Part shown: positions 50,070 to 58,875 of the stretch, piece after piece
Layout of the letters: each line of letters begins with the position of its first letter
How positions within the stretch are numbered: the stretch's first letter is position 1
Assembly: GCF_000062885.1 (NCBI RefSeq)
Contig: NC_009142.1
Location: forward strand, 2,283,584-2,347,583
Length of the DNA: 64,000 nucleotides
From: Saccharopolyspora erythraea NRRL 2338
GTDB taxonomy: Bacteria; Actinomycetota; Actinomycetes; Mycobacteriales; Pseudonocardiaceae
Direction of reading: 5' to 3'
Made by a program: the position numbers and the translations under genes
Notes under the pieces: generated by a model
Seen by the model: the letters and a program-made list of their open reading frames with translations, nothing else
The model's database searches: none
What the model was told of the DNA's origin: nothing

Positions 50070-51437
50070 GTGAACGACAGGGCCCGGTCCGGGCGGTCTG
50101 CGAAGCTCACCGCCGTGCGCAGGCGCCCGGCGGTGCTGATCGTCGGCGGCTTCGGCGCGTTGACCGGTACGGGCACGGCGCTGCTGATGTTGCCCGGCGC
50201 CGCCGCGGGCGATGAGTCGGCCGATTTCATGACGGCTCTGTTCACCTCGGTCTCGGCGGTGTGCGTCACGGGGCTCTACGTCGTCGACACCCCGATGTAC
50301 TGGTCGGTGTTCGGCCAGGTGGTCGTCCTGTGCCTGATGCAGCTCGGCGGGCTGGGCATCATGACGATGGCCTCGGTGCTGAGCCTGCTGGTGCTGCGCC
50401 GCTTCGGGCTGCGTATGCAGTTGACCGCGCAGGCCGAGACCAAGACGCTCGGGCTGGGCGAGGTGCGCCGGGTGCTGGGCCTGATCGTGCTGGTCACCGC
50501 GCTGTTCGAGTCCGTCGTCATGCTCGCGCTGACCGCACGGCTGTTCGCGGGCTATGACCGGCCGCTGGGCCGCGCGGCCTACGAAGGCGCGTTCTACGCG
50601 GTCTCGGCGTTCAACAACGGCGGTTTCGTGCTCCACTCCGACAACATGATGGGGTTCGTCGCCGACCCGTGGTTCTGCCTGCCGATCATCTTCGCCGTCA
50701 TCGCCGGCGGCCTGGGGTTCCCCGTCCTGCTCGAGCTCGGCCGCCGCCTGCGCGTGCCGAGGCGGTGGAGCCTGCACACCAAGATCACCGTCGCGGGCAC
50801 CGCGGTGCTGCTGGTCTGCGGCTGCGGGGCGATCACGGTCGCCGAGTGGACCAATCCCGCCACGCTCGGTCCGCTGAGCCCGCAGACCAAGCTGCTGGCG
50901 GGGTTCTTCGCCGCCGTGATGCCGCGCAGCGCGGGTTTCAACACCGTCGACATCGGCAGCATGTACCCGGCGACCCTGCTCGTGCAGGACGTGCTGATGT
51001 TCATCGGCGGCGGCAGCGCGGGCACCGCGGGCGGCATCAAGATCACCACCTTCGCGCTGCTGGCGTTCGTCATCCACGCCGAGATCCGCGGGGAGCCCAC
51101 CGTGCACGTGATGGGCCGCAGGCTGCCCGAAGGAGTGCAGCGGCAGGCGCTGACGATCGCCCTGCTGGGCGTCGCACTGGTCATGACGTGCACGCTGGTC
51201 CTGCTGGTCATCACGCCCTTCGGGCTCGACCAGGTGCTGTTCGAGGTGGTCTCGGCGTTCGCCACGGTCGGCCTCTCCACCGGCATCACCCCGGATATCG
51301 GGGTGGCCGGGCAGGCGCTGCTGGTGGCGCTGATGTTCATCGGGCGGCTCGGTCCCATCACGCTGGCCTCCGCGCTGGCGTTGCGGGAACGCCCCCGCCG
51401 CTACGAGCTACCAGAGGAGCGACCGATCGTTGGCTAG
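50070..51437 (+). CDS. Ktr/Trk-type potassium uptake membrane subunit
   Basis: A 455-residue membrane protein with four M1-P-M2 units. The pore loops are visible as SVSAVCVTGLYVVDTPMYWS, SAFNNGGFVLHSDN, MPRSAGFNTVDIG and FATVGLSTGITPDIG, each with the selectivity-filter Gly. It takes up K+ driven by Na+ or H+ and needs the RCK partner encoded next. Start GTG at 50070. The first 20 residues are basic. It overlaps the RCK gene by eight bases. Confidence 0.92.
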   Translation: MNDRARSGRSAKLTAVRRRPAVLIVGGFGALTGTGTALLMLPGAAAGDESADFMTALFTSVSAVCVTGLYVVDTPMYWSVFGQVVVLCLMQLGGLGIMTMASVLSLLVLRRFGLRMQLTAQAETKTLGLGEVRRVLGLIVLVTALFESVVMLALTARLFAGYDRPLGRAAYEGAFYAVSAFNNGGFVLHSDNMMGFVADPWFCLPIIFAVIAGGLGFPVLLELGRRLRVPRRWSLHTKITVAGTAVLLVCGCGAITVAEWTNPATLGPLSPQTKLLAGFFAAVMPRSAGFNTVDIGSMYPATLLVQDVLMFIGGGSAGTAGGIKITTFALLAFVIHAEIRGEPTVHVMGRRLPEGVQRQALTIALLGVALVMTCTLVLLVITPFGLDQVLFEVVSAFATVGLSTGITPDIGVAGQALLVALMFIGRLGPITLASALALRERPRRYELPEERPIVG

Positions 51438-52092
51438 GAACGAAACGAGTCAGATCGTGGTGATCGGGCTGGGCCGGTTCGGCAGCTCGCTGGCCGGAGA
51501 ACTGGTGAGCCGCGGGTCGGAGGTGCTGGCCATCGACTCCAGGCCGGACGTGGTGCAGCGGCACGCCGACGAGCTCACCCACACCGCGGTCGCCGACACC
51601 ACCGACCCCGAGAGCCTGCGCCAGCTGGGCGTGCCGCAGTTCCGGCGCGCCGTGGTGGCGATCGGCACCGACCTGGAGGCCAGCATCCTGACCACCTCGC
51701 TGCTGGCCGACTTCGGCATCCCGCACATCTGGGCCAAGGCCACCAGCAGGCAGCACGGCCGCATCCTCGAACGGGTCGGCGCGCACCACGTCGTGCTGCC
51801 CGAGCACGACATGGGCGAGCGCGTGGCGCACCTGGTGACCGGCAGGATGCTCGACTACATCGAGATCGAGGAGGACTTCGCGCTGGTCAAGACGCTCACG
51901 CCGGACGAGGCGGTGGACCGGGCCTTGGGTGAGAGCAGGCTGCGCTCCAAGTACGGCGTCACCGTGGTCGGCGTGAAGCGACCGGGGGAGGAGTTCACCT
52001 ACGCCACGGCCGACACCGTCGTGCGCAAGGGCGACATCCTCATCGTGGCCGGGCAGAAGGACCAGGTGGAGGAGTTCGCAGACATCACCTGA
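51430..52092 (+). CDS. Ktr/Trk potassium uptake regulatory (RCK) subunit
   Basis: A 220-residue cytoplasmic gating subunit. RCK-N has the nucleotide fold VVIGLGRFGSSLAGELVSRG with acidic LAIDSRPDVV, then TTSLLADFGIPHIWAKATSR. RCK-C (about 140-220) ends GDILIVAGQKDQVEEFADIT. It would bind ATP/ADP or NAD and open the membrane subunit. The start is TTG at 51430 after AGAGGAG, overlapping the upstream gene. Family 1 repeat D begins at its stop codon. Confidence 0.93.
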   Translation: MARNETSQIVVIGLGRFGSSLAGELVSRGSEVLAIDSRPDVVQRHADELTHTAVADTTDPESLRQLGVPQFRRAVVAIGTDLEASILTTSLLADFGIPHIWAKATSRQHGRILERVGAHHVVLPEHDMGERVAHLVTGRMLDYIEIEEDFALVKTLTPDEAVDRALGESRLRSKYGVTVVGVKRPGEEFTYATADTVVRKGDILIVAGQKDQVEEFADIT

Positions 52093-52264
52093 GAGTTTGT
52101 TGAACTCGTCTTGCGTGGCGGTTCCGGTGGCGGCCCCTTTGGCTCCAAGATCTTTTTTCACGCATCAGCCATGCGCCGCGAAAAAGCTGTCCTCGCCAGA
52201 GGACGCCTGAGAACCCGCGGCGGTGCCGGTTGCGAGGGTGGGCCAAGCGGCTGACACCGCTTGC
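52091..52264 (+). repeat. Family 1 dispersed repeat, copy D (full length)
   Basis: Module one is TGGCGGTTCCGGTGGCGG near 52116. A central part includes GTCCTCGCCAGAGGAC (52189-52204). Module two runs CTGAGAACCCGCGGCGGTGC, then GGTTGCGAGGGTGGGCC and CAAGCGG-CTGACA-CCGCTTG. It begins exactly at the RCK gene stop. The rest of the gap to 52372 is otherwise featureless. Confidence 0.7.
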
Positions 52265-52372
52265 AAAGATGAAAGTCAGGCTCTGACACCCCGTGGCCGT
52301 GCCTGCCGGCCGGGTGACGGGCGGCGGTGTGCTTTGATCGGCCCGACGGCTCGTGGATGGGAGGAACCGGGC

Positions 52373-52834
52373 GTGGTGGAGCAGAAGCGCGGTCGGCGGA
52401 TCGCCATGTCCCCTGGCGAACTGGACGCTTTCCTGGCCTCGGAGCGGACCTGCCGGGTCGGGACCAGCGGGCACTCGGGACCGCACGTCACACCGCTGTG
52501 GTTCGTCTGGAACACCGGGTCGCTGTGGCTCTACTCGCTGACCCGCAGCCAGCGGTGGGCCGACATCGCCCGCGACCCGCGGGTGGCGGTGCTGGTCGAC
52601 GCCGGCGTGGACTACCACGAGCTGCGGGGCGCGGAGCTGGTCGGCGACGCCGAGGTGGTCGGCGAGGTGCCCAGGACCGGGGAAGCGGAACCGGCACTGG
52701 AGGTGCCCGAGCGACTGTTCGCGCGCAAGTACTTCGACTCCGAGGAGTTCGTCCACGACCAGCGGCACGCGTGGCTGCGGATCACCCCGGAAACCGTGCG
52801 GAGCTGGGACTTCCGCAAGCTCGCCGCGCACTGA
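52373..52834 (+). CDS. Pyridoxamine 5'-phosphate oxidase-like flavin/F420-binding protein
   Basis: A 153-residue split-barrel protein of the PNPOx-like superfamily. It has the helix MSPGELDAFLASERTCRVGT, the strand pair SGPHVTPLWFVWNTGSLWLY and TRSQRWADIARDPRVAVLVD (phosphate/cofactor contacts), and DYHELRGAELVGDAEVV. Actinobacterial members bind FMN, F420, biliverdin or heme; the sequence alone does not settle which. Start GTG at 52373 follows GGGAGGAAC. Confidence 0.82.
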   Translation: MVEQKRGRRIAMSPGELDAFLASERTCRVGTSGHSGPHVTPLWFVWNTGSLWLYSLTRSQRWADIARDPRVAVLVDAGVDYHELRGAELVGDAEVVGEVPRTGEAEPALEVPERLFARKYFDSEEFVHDQRHAWLRITPETVRSWDFRKLAAH

Positions 52835-52857
52835 CGACGTGACCGCAGGTTGGACTC

Positions 52858-52931
52858 GACTTTCGCGTGCGGGGCCTGGACGTGACTTCCGCGAGCGGGG
52901 CCGGCGACCGCGCACCGCGGCCACCGGCCCC
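52858..52931. terminator. Direct repeats and hairpin between two convergent genes
   Basis: Two 19-base near-identical segments, GACTTTCGCGTGCGGGGCC (52858-52876) and GACTTCCGCGAGCGGGGCC (52884-52902), differ at two positions. The second leads into GGGGCCGG paired with CCGGCCCC (52897-52931), a likely terminator for the genes converging here. Confidence 0.6.
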
Positions 52932-52936
52932 GGGCG

Positions 52937-54151
52937 TCACGGCGCCTTGACGTCGCCGTAGTGGTCGGCGACCACCTTGGCGTAGGCGTCCTTGGCGTTG
53001 CCGGTCAGGGACTTGGCGCTGAAGTACACGTCGCCCTTGACCTCGGGGTGGTCGCGGTTGAGCGTCAGGTGCGCCGACAGCTCGCCCGGGTCGGTCCAGC
53101 CCTCGCTGCCGACCTTGTAGGCACCCTGTCCGATGTAGAGCCCGACGTCGGTGCCCGCAACCGTCTTCGCCCACCACGGCACCAGCACCGCGTAGTCGGC
53201 GGCGGAGTGCCCGATCTGCCAGTAGATCTGCGGGGTGATGTAGTCGACCCATCCCTCCTTGACCCACTTGCGGCTGTCGGCGTAGATGGCCGAATAGGAC
53301 TCCAGCCCCTTGGTGTCGGAGCCGTCGGGGTCGCTGGAGGCGTTGCGCCAGATGCCGAACGGGCTGATCCCGAACAGTGCGTCCGGCTTGGCCGCGTGGA
53401 TGCGCTGGTCCAGTTCGGACACCAGCAGGTCGACGTTGTTGCGCCGCCAGTCCTCGATGTCGTCGAAGCTGCCGCCGTGCTGCCGGAACGTCTCCTCGTC
53501 GGGGATCTTCTGGCCGGAGGCGGGGTAGGGGTAGAAGTAGTCGTCGAGGTGCACGCCGTCCACGTCGTAGTTCTCGACGGCGTGCATGATGGCGTCCTCG
53601 ACGAACGCGCGCGCCTCGGGAACTCCGGGGTTGTAGTACAGCTTGCCGTTGTAGGCGAAGACCCAGTCCGGGTGCTTGCGCGCGGGGTGCTCGGGTACGA
53701 GGGCGTTCGGGTCGGCCTGCATGCTCACCCGGTACGGGTTGAACCAGGCGTGGAACTGCAACCCCCGCTTGTGGGCCTCGGCGACCATGAACGCCAGCGG
53801 GTCGTAGCCGGGGTCCTCGCCCTGCTCGCCGGTCAGCCAGTGCGACCACGGCTCGTGCGGCGACGGCCAGAAGGCGTCGGCGGTCGGGCGCACCTGCACG
53901 AACACCGCGTTGAGCTTGTCGGCCACGGCCTGGTCGAGCAGCCTGGTGTACTCGGCGCGCTGGGCCTCGGCGCTCAGGCCGGGTTTGCTCGGCCAGTCGA
54001 TGTTGGACACCGAGGAGATCCACTCCCCGCGCATCTCGGTGGTCGGACCGGCCGGTGCCGTCGCGCCCGCGACGGCGACCAGACCGGGCAGCAACGCGGC
54101 GGAGGCGATCGCCGCGCCCAGGAACGTCCTGCGGGACGGGTGGGAGGTCAT
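52937..54151 (-). CDS. Secreted GHL10/DUF187 putative glycoside hydrolase
   Basis: A 404-residue exported protein. Residues 1-34 form a twin-arginine-like signal (SRRTFLGAAIASAALLPG). The barrel has EMRGEWISSVSNIDWPSK at 39-56, FVQVRPTADAFWPS, FHAWFNPYRVS, VDGVHLDDYFYPYP (acidic pair expected at the active site), GISPFGIWRN and VDYITPQIYWQ. Family members are linked to bacterial wall or exopolysaccharide hydrolysis. Start ATG at 54151 follows TTGGAG. The IS605-type element begins just upstream and may have displaced its original promoter. Confidence 0.88.
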   Translation of the reverse strand: MTSHPSRRTFLGAAIASAALLPGLVAVAGATAPAGPTTEMRGEWISSVSNIDWPSKPGLSAEAQRAEYTRLLDQAVADKLNAVFVQVRPTADAFWPSPHEPWSHWLTGEQGEDPGYDPLAFMVAEAHKRGLQFHAWFNPYRVSMQADPNALVPEHPARKHPDWVFAYNGKLYYNPGVPEARAFVEDAIMHAVENYDVDGVHLDDYFYPYPASGQKIPDEETFRQHGGSFDDIEDWRRNNVDLLVSELDQRIHAAKPDALFGISPFGIWRNASSDPDGSDTKGLESYSAIYADSRKWVKEGWVDYITPQIYWQIGHSAADYAVLVPWWAKTVAGTDVGLYIGQGAYKVGSEGWTDPGELSAHLTLNRDHPEVKGDVYFSAKSLTGNAKDAYAKVVADHYGDVKAP

Positions 54152-54262
54152 CGAACTCCAATCGGCGGAGACCCCGGCTTCAGCCGTGGGGAGGAAGCCG
54201 ATCCCAGTGCCCTTCGGTTACCCACTGATCAGCTTCGCATACTGCAGGTTAGCGTGCGAGAC

Positions 54263-55395
54263 ATGGCCAGGACACGGGTGAAACGGGCATACAAGTACCG
54301 TTTCTACCCCACCGAACAGCAGCAACAGGAGTTGTTGCGCACGTTCGGCTGCATCCGGCTCGTCTACAACAATGCCCTCCAAGCACGCACCGAGGCGTGG
54401 CACCGCGAGCAGCGACGGGTGAGCTACGCCGAAACCTCCGCGCTACTGACTGCCTGGAAGAAGACCGGCGATCTGTCGTTCCTCAGCGAGGTGCCGTCGG
54501 TTCCTCTCCAGCAGACGTTGCGGCACCTTCAGGGCGCGTTCGCGGCGTTTTCGACAAACGCGCGAAGTATCCAAGGTTCAAGTCCCGCAAGAAGTCTCGC
54601 CAGTCGGCCGAGTACACCAAGTCGGCGTTCAAGTGGCGGGATGGCCTGCTGACGTTGGCGAAGGTGCCTGAGCCGTTGAACATCGTGTGGTCCCGGCCGC
54701 TGCCGGAGGGCGCGGAGCCGTCCACGGTCACGGTTTCCCGCGACGCGGCTGGGCGCTGGTTCGTGTCGATCCTCGTCGAAACCCACGTTGAACACCTGCC
54801 CACGACCGGCAATGCGGTTGGTGTTGATGCGGGGATCGAGTCGCTGGTGACGCTGTCGACCGGAGAGAAGGTCAACAATCCCCGTCACGAACGCCGAGAT
54901 CGGGCCCGGCTCGCTCGTGCCCAGCGGGAACTGGCCCGTAAGGAAAAAGGATCGAACCACCGGGCCAAGGCCCGTAGGAAGGTGGCCCGCGTGCATGCGC
55001 GGATCACCGACCGACGGCGGGACTACCTGCACAAGCTGACGACTCGACTCGTCCGTGAGAACCAAACGGTCGTGATCGAAGACCTGCAAGTCCGGAACAT
55101 GCTGCGCAACGGCAGCCTGGCACGTGCGATCTCTGATGCGTCGTGGTCGGAGTTTCGCACCATGTTGGAGTACAAGGCCGACTGGTACGGACGTGAGGTG
55201 ATCGCGGTCGACCAGTGGTTCCCCTCCAGCAAAACCTGCTCGGTGCGGTCGCCTCGCTGGATCGATGCCGCTTCAGGTGCGGTCATGGACCTGCACCGGA
55301 TGCGGCTCGACCCATGACCGGGACGTCAACGCAGCGAAGAACATCGAGGCCGCCGGGCTGGCGGTGTCTGCCTGTGGAGACGGTGTAAGACCCGC
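54263..55395 (+). pseudogene. tnpB: TnpB (RNA-guided nuclease ancestor of Cas12), frameshifted twice
   Basis: It begins ATG at 54263 with [20 protein letters not shown]. One missing T in the TTTT run near 54550 breaks the frame before [15 protein letters not shown] two-base loss near 55245 breaks it again in the zinc finger; restoring TG gives TCSVCGRLAG, then [19 protein letters not shown]. All three RuvC acidic residues survive across frames: Asp in GVDAGIES, Glu in VIEDLQV, Asp in HDRDVNAA. The protein is inactive as written, but decay looks recent. Confidence 0.85.
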
Positions 55396-55490
55396 CCAGC
55401 GATAGCCGGAACGGCAACCGTCTACGAAGCAGGAAACCCGACCCGCGAGGGTTGGAATTCCCCGCCTTCAGGCGTGGGAAGGAAGTCAAC
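55396..55490 (+). ncRNA. Possible omega-RNA scaffold remnant at the tnpB right end
   Basis: TnpB elements make a right-end RNA overlapping the 3' part of tnpB and ending at the element border. Here the right end contains a small stem (GTTGGAATTC, then CCCGCCTTCAGGCGTGGG) ending GGAAGTCAAC near 55490. The next bases (GAGACTCGCCTTCGAATCAA) would be the guide. Position is by analogy with known elements; the RNA itself is not shown by the sequence. Confidence 0.35.
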
Positions 55491-55515
55491 GAGACTCGCC
55501 TTCGAATCAAATCAA

Positions 55516-55561
55516 CCAGCCTCCCTGGGGAGCGAAATCCAGCCTCCCCGGAGAGCGAAAA
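55516..55561 (+). repeat. Imperfect 23-base tandem repeat
   Basis: Two adjacent 23-base units begin CCAGCCTCCC and end AGCGAAAT or AGCGAAAA; they differ at a few positions in the middle. They lie between the mobile element and the pgl terminator. Confidence 0.6.
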
Positions 55562-55593
55562 GCGGGCCCGCCGCCGGTGGCGACAGGCCCGCT
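55561..55593 (-). terminator. Terminator of the pentose-phosphate operon
   Basis: AGCGGGCC pairs with GGCCCGCT over a 17-base loop, 18 bases downstream of the pgl stop. On the minus strand the hairpin is followed by a short T run (TTTTCGC). Confidence 0.7.
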
Positions 55594-55610
55594 TCGCAGC
55601 TACCGCCCGC

Positions 55611-56390
55611 TCAGTGCTCCTCGACTACCTCGAGGGGAGCGACGGCCGCGGCCGCTTCGCGGTCGAGCAGCCACAGGGTGCGGTTGCGCCCGTGCGCGCC
55701 CGCGGCCGGGATGTCGACCGGGTCCGCGCCGCCCAGGGCGGCCGCCACCGGCTCGGCCTTGGCCGCACCGGTGGTCATCAGCCACACCTGGGAGGCCGCG
55801 CGGATCGCGGGCAGGGTGAGCGAGATCCGCGTCGGCGGCGGCTTCGGGCAGTCGTGCACGCCGACGACCATGTGCACGGACTCCCGAACGTACGGGGTGT
55901 CCGGGAACAGCGAGGCGGTGTGCCCCTCCTCGCCGACGCCCAGCATCAGCACGTCGAACGCCGGCACCGGCGTGTCGGTCGCCGCGTCCGCCTGGGTGGC
56001 CAGCACCTCGGCGTAGTGGGCCGCCGCCGCGTCGGCATCCGGGCCGAACCTGCCGTCCGACGGCGCCATCGGGTGCACCCTGGCCGGGTCGACGGCCACG
56101 TGGTCGAGCAGGGCCTTGCGGGCCTGCGTCTCGTTGCGCTCGGGATCGCCGTCGGGCAGGAACCGCTCGTCGCCCCAGTACAGGTCGACCCGGCCCCAGT
56201 CCACCGCGCCGCAGGCGGGGGAGAGCCGGACCTGCTCCAGCACGCCGATCCCGGTGCGCCCGCCGGTGAGCACCACCGACGCCGCACCGCGCGCGGTCTG
56301 CGCGTCGACGACGGCGGTGATCAGCCTGGCCGCGGCGGCCGCGGCCAGCAAGTCGCTGCCCTCGTGGACGACGACGTCAGGAGCGGTCAC
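55611..56390 (-). CDS. pgl: 6-phosphogluconolactonase
   Basis: Hydrolyses 6-phosphogluconolactone, the second step of the oxidative pentose-phosphate pathway. The 259-residue protein has SVVLTGGRTGIGVLEQ near 40-55, WGRVDLYWGDERFLPDGDPE near 66-85, DVLMLGVGEEGHTASLFPDT near 143-162 and MTTGAAKAEPVAAAL. Start GTG at 56390 overlaps the opcA stop. It is the last gene of the operon. Confidence 0.95.
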   Translation of the reverse strand: MTAPDVVVHEGSDLLAAAAAARLITAVVDAQTARGAASVVLTGGRTGIGVLEQVRLSPACGAVDWGRVDLYWGDERFLPDGDPERNETQARKALLDHVAVDPARVHPMAPSDGRFGPDADAAAAHYAEVLATQADAATDTPVPAFDVLMLGVGEEGHTASLFPDTPYVRESVHMVVGVHDCPKPPPTRISLTLPAIRAASQVWLMTTGAAKAEPVAAALGGADPVDIPAAGAHGRNRTLWLLDREAAAAVAPLEVVEEH

Positions 56391-57349
56391 GACTCCTCGC
56401 CCTCCTCGTCGGTCTCCTGCTCCGCCTCGTCACCCTTGGTGATCTTGGAGAGCCCGTGCAGGGTCGCCTCGTAGATCTCGTCGGGGTCCAGCCTGCGCAG
56501 GTCCTCGGTCAGGCAGTCCCGCACCTCGCGGCGCTGCAACGCCACCCGCCGGTCCGGCTGACCCGGCTGGGTCAGCGAACCGACCTTGCCGTCCGGCCGG
56601 ACGATCTCGACGTTGCCCGACGGGCGCTCCAGCACCGCCGAGACGATGCCCGGCCCGCGCGGGTGCTCCAGCCGCCGCACCGGGATGTCCAGGTAGCTCG
56701 CCAGCCACGCCGCCAGCAGGTCGGTCGACGGCGAGTCCGCCGCGCCGCTGACGGTGGCCGCGGTGACCGGCTCGTGCGGCGGCAGGTCCAGGGCCGCCGC
56801 CAGCACCGCGCGCCACGACGTCAGCCTCGTCCAGGCCAGGTCGGTGTCGCCGTCGGTGTAGGAGCGGACGCGGTCCTGCAGCGCTCCGATCGGGTCTGCC
56901 TCGGCGGCGGCGTCGGTGATCCGCCGGTGCGACAGCGCGCCGATCGGGTCCTTGGCCGGGCTCTCCGGAGCGTCGCTGGGCCACCACGCCACGACCGGCG
57001 CGTCCGGCAGCAGCAGCGGCACGACCGACCCGGCGCCCTCGTCGGCCAGCGCGCCGTACAGGCGCAGCACGATGACCTCGGACGCGCCGGCGTCACCGCC
57101 GACCCGGATCTGGGCGTCCAGCCGCGGCGCCGCCTGCTTGAGGCCGCGCGCCACGACGATCACCCGCGCCGGGTGCTCCCGGCTGGCGTCGTTGGCCGCC
57201 TGGATGGCCTTCTCGACCTCGGTCCCGTCACCGGTGACGATCACCAGGGTCAGCACCCGGCCCAGCGCCACGGCGCCACCGCTCTCGCGCAGCTCGACCA
57301 GCTTCTTGTTGACCTGCGACGTGGTGGTGGACGGCAGATCGATGATCAC
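56387..57349 (-). CDS. opcA: Glucose-6-phosphate dehydrogenase assembly protein OpcA
   Basis: A 320-residue protein found in actinobacteria and cyanobacteria that activates or helps assemble glucose-6-phosphate dehydrogenase. It has the family blocks STTTSQVNKKLVELRESGGA, LTLVIVTGDGTEVEKAIQAA, VVPLLLPDAPVVAWWPSDAP and DTDLAWTRLTSWRAVLAAAL, and an acidic C-terminal tail. It overlaps zwf and pgl by four bases each, which fits a need for matched expression with Zwf. Confidence 0.95.
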   Translation of the reverse strand: MIIDLPSTTTSQVNKKLVELRESGGAVALGRVLTLVIVTGDGTEVEKAIQAANDASREHPARVIVVARGLKQAAPRLDAQIRVGGDAGASEVIVLRLYGALADEGAGSVVPLLLPDAPVVAWWPSDAPESPAKDPIGALSHRRITDAAAEADPIGALQDRVRSYTDGDTDLAWTRLTSWRAVLAAALDLPPHEPVTAATVSGAADSPSTDLLAAWLASYLDIPVRRLEHPRGPGIVSAVLERPSGNVEIVRPDGKVGSLTQPGQPDRRVALQRREVRDCLTEDLRRLDPDEIYEATLHGLSKITKGDEAEQETDEEGEES

Positions 57350-58875
57350 GGTCGCCTCCAGGTGCGTCCGGTGCGGGCCATCATGGCTTCCGCCGACGGC
57401 GGACCCCAGGTCCCGGCCTTGTAGGACTCGGGCTTGCCGTGCGCGGCCCAGTAGTCCAGCACCGGGTCGAGGATCTTCCAGGACTGTTCGACTTCTTCGT
57501 TGACCGGGAACAGCGAGGGCTCGCCGAGCAGCACGTCGAGGATCAGCCGCTCGTAGGCCTCCGGCGAGGACTCGGTGAAGGCGTGGCCGTAGCCGAAGTC
57601 CATCGTCACGTCCCGCACCTCCATCGAGGTGCCGGGGACCTTCGAGCCGAAGCGCATCGTCACGCCCTCGTCCGGCTGCACCCGGATCACCAGGGCGTTC
57701 TGCCCCAGCTCCTCGGTCATGGTGTCGTCGAAGGGCAGGTGCGGGGCGCGCTTGAACACCACCGCGATCTCGGTGACCCGCCTACCCAGCCGCTTGCCGG
57801 TGCGCAGGTAGAACGGCACCCCGGCCCAGCGCCTGCTCTCGACCTCCAGGGTGATCGCGGCGTAGGTCTCGGTGGTGGAGTCGGGGGAGAAACCGCCCTC
57901 CTCGTGCAGCCCGGGCACCAGCGAACCGCCCTGCCAGCCGCCGGTGTACTGGCCGCGCGCGGTGGTCTGGTCGAACGGACCGACCGGCTTGGTCGCAGAG
58001 AGCACCTTCAGCTTCTCCGCCCGCAGGTCCTGCGGCGAGAAGGAGACCGGCTCCTCCATCGCGGTCAGCGCCATCAGCTGCAGCAGGTGGTTCTGGATGA
58101 CGTCGCGCGCGGCGCCGATGCCGTCGTAGTAGCCGGCCCGGCCGCCGAGGCCGATGTCCTCGGCCATCGTGATCTGCACGTGGTCGACGTAGTGGGCGTT
58201 CCAGATCGGCTCGAACAGCTGGTTGGCGAAGCGCAGCGCCAGGATGTTCTGGACGGTCTCCTTGCCGAGGTAGTGGTCGATGCGGAACACCGAGTCCTCG
58301 GGGAAGACCTCGTTGACGATCCGGTTCAGCTCCTGCGCGCTGGACAGGTCGTGGCCGAACGGCTTCTCGATGACCACCCGCCGCCAGGTGTCGGGCGACT
58401 GCTCGGTCAGCCCGGAGCGGGAGAGCTGCTTGAGCACCGTCGGGAACGCCGACGGCGGAACCGACAGGTAGAAGGCGTGGTTGCCGCCGGTGCCGCGCTC
58501 GGCGTCGAGCTGCTTGACCGTCTCGGCGAGCCGGTCGAACGCCGCCGGGTCGTCGAAGGAGCCGGGCACGAACCGGAAGCCCTCGGCCAGCCGGTCCCAC
58601 ACCGTCTGGTGGAACGGGGTGCGGGCGTGCTCCTTGACCGCCTCGTAGACGACCTGCCCGAAGTCCTGGTCGGCCCAGTCCCGGCGGGCGAAGCCGGTGA
58701 GCGCGAAGCCCGGCGGCAGCAGCCCGCGGTTGGCCAGGTCGTAGATCGCCGGCATCAGCTTCTTGCGGGACAGGTCGCCGGTGACGCCGAAGATCGTCAG
58801 CCCGGACGGCCCCGCGATGCGCGGGAGCCGCTTGTCCCGCGGGTCACGTAATGGGTTCTGCCACTGCGAACTCAC
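57346..58875 (-). CDS. zwf: Glucose-6-phosphate 1-dehydrogenase
   Basis: Oxidises glucose 6-phosphate with NAD(P), entry to the oxidative pentose-phosphate pathway. The 509-residue enzyme has GLTIFGVTGDLSRKKLMPAI (coenzyme fold) near 27-46, the active site FRIDHYLGKETVQNILALRF and the EKPFGHD motif. Start is GTG at 58875 after CAGGAGGGCGAGG, overlapping the pgi stop; the frame is open far upstream but that region is pgi coding sequence on the same strand. Confidence 0.96.
   Translation of the reverse strand: MSSQWQNPLRDPRDKRLPRIAGPSGLTIFGVTGDLSRKKLMPAIYDLANRGLLPPGFALTGFARRDWADQDFGQVVYEAVKEHARTPFHQTVWDRLAEGFRFVPGSFDDPAAFDRLAETVKQLDAERGTGGNHAFYLSVPPSAFPTVLKQLSRSGLTEQSPDTWRRVVIEKPFGHDLSSAQELNRIVNEVFPEDSVFRIDHYLGKETVQNILALRFANQLFEPIWNAHYVDHVQITMAEDIGLGGRAGYYDGIGAARDVIQNHLLQLMALTAMEEPVSFSPQDLRAEKLKVLSATKPVGPFDQTTARGQYTGGWQGGSLVPGLHEEGGFSPDSTTETYAAITLEVESRRWAGVPFYLRTGKRLGRRVTEIAVVFKRAPHLPFDDTMTEELGQNALVIRVQPDEGVTMRFGSKVPGTSMEVRDVTMDFGYGHAFTESSPEAYERLILDVLLGEPSLFPVNEEVEQSWKILDPVLDYWAAHGKPESYKAGTWGPPSAEAMMARTGRTWRRP

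Larger units (their letters stand above)
54172..55490 (+). mobile_element. Decayed IS605/IS1341-type element (tnpB only)
   Basis: The left side has CCCCGGCTTCAGCCGTGGGG at 54172-54191 and the right side CCCCGCCTTCAGGCGTGGG at about 55459-55478. These are related hairpins, each followed by AGGAAG, typical of the ends of this family. Between them is one tnpB reading frame broken twice. There is no tnpA transposase and no target duplication is expected for this family. Exact ends are approximate. Confidence 0.75.

Noticed and set aside
54172-54191. The left hairpin as the right end of a second, upstream IS605-type element
   Set aside because: No tnpB or tnpA sequence lies upstream; the GHL10 gene begins within 25 bases. 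It is more simply the left end of the one element, though a relic right end cannot be fully excluded.
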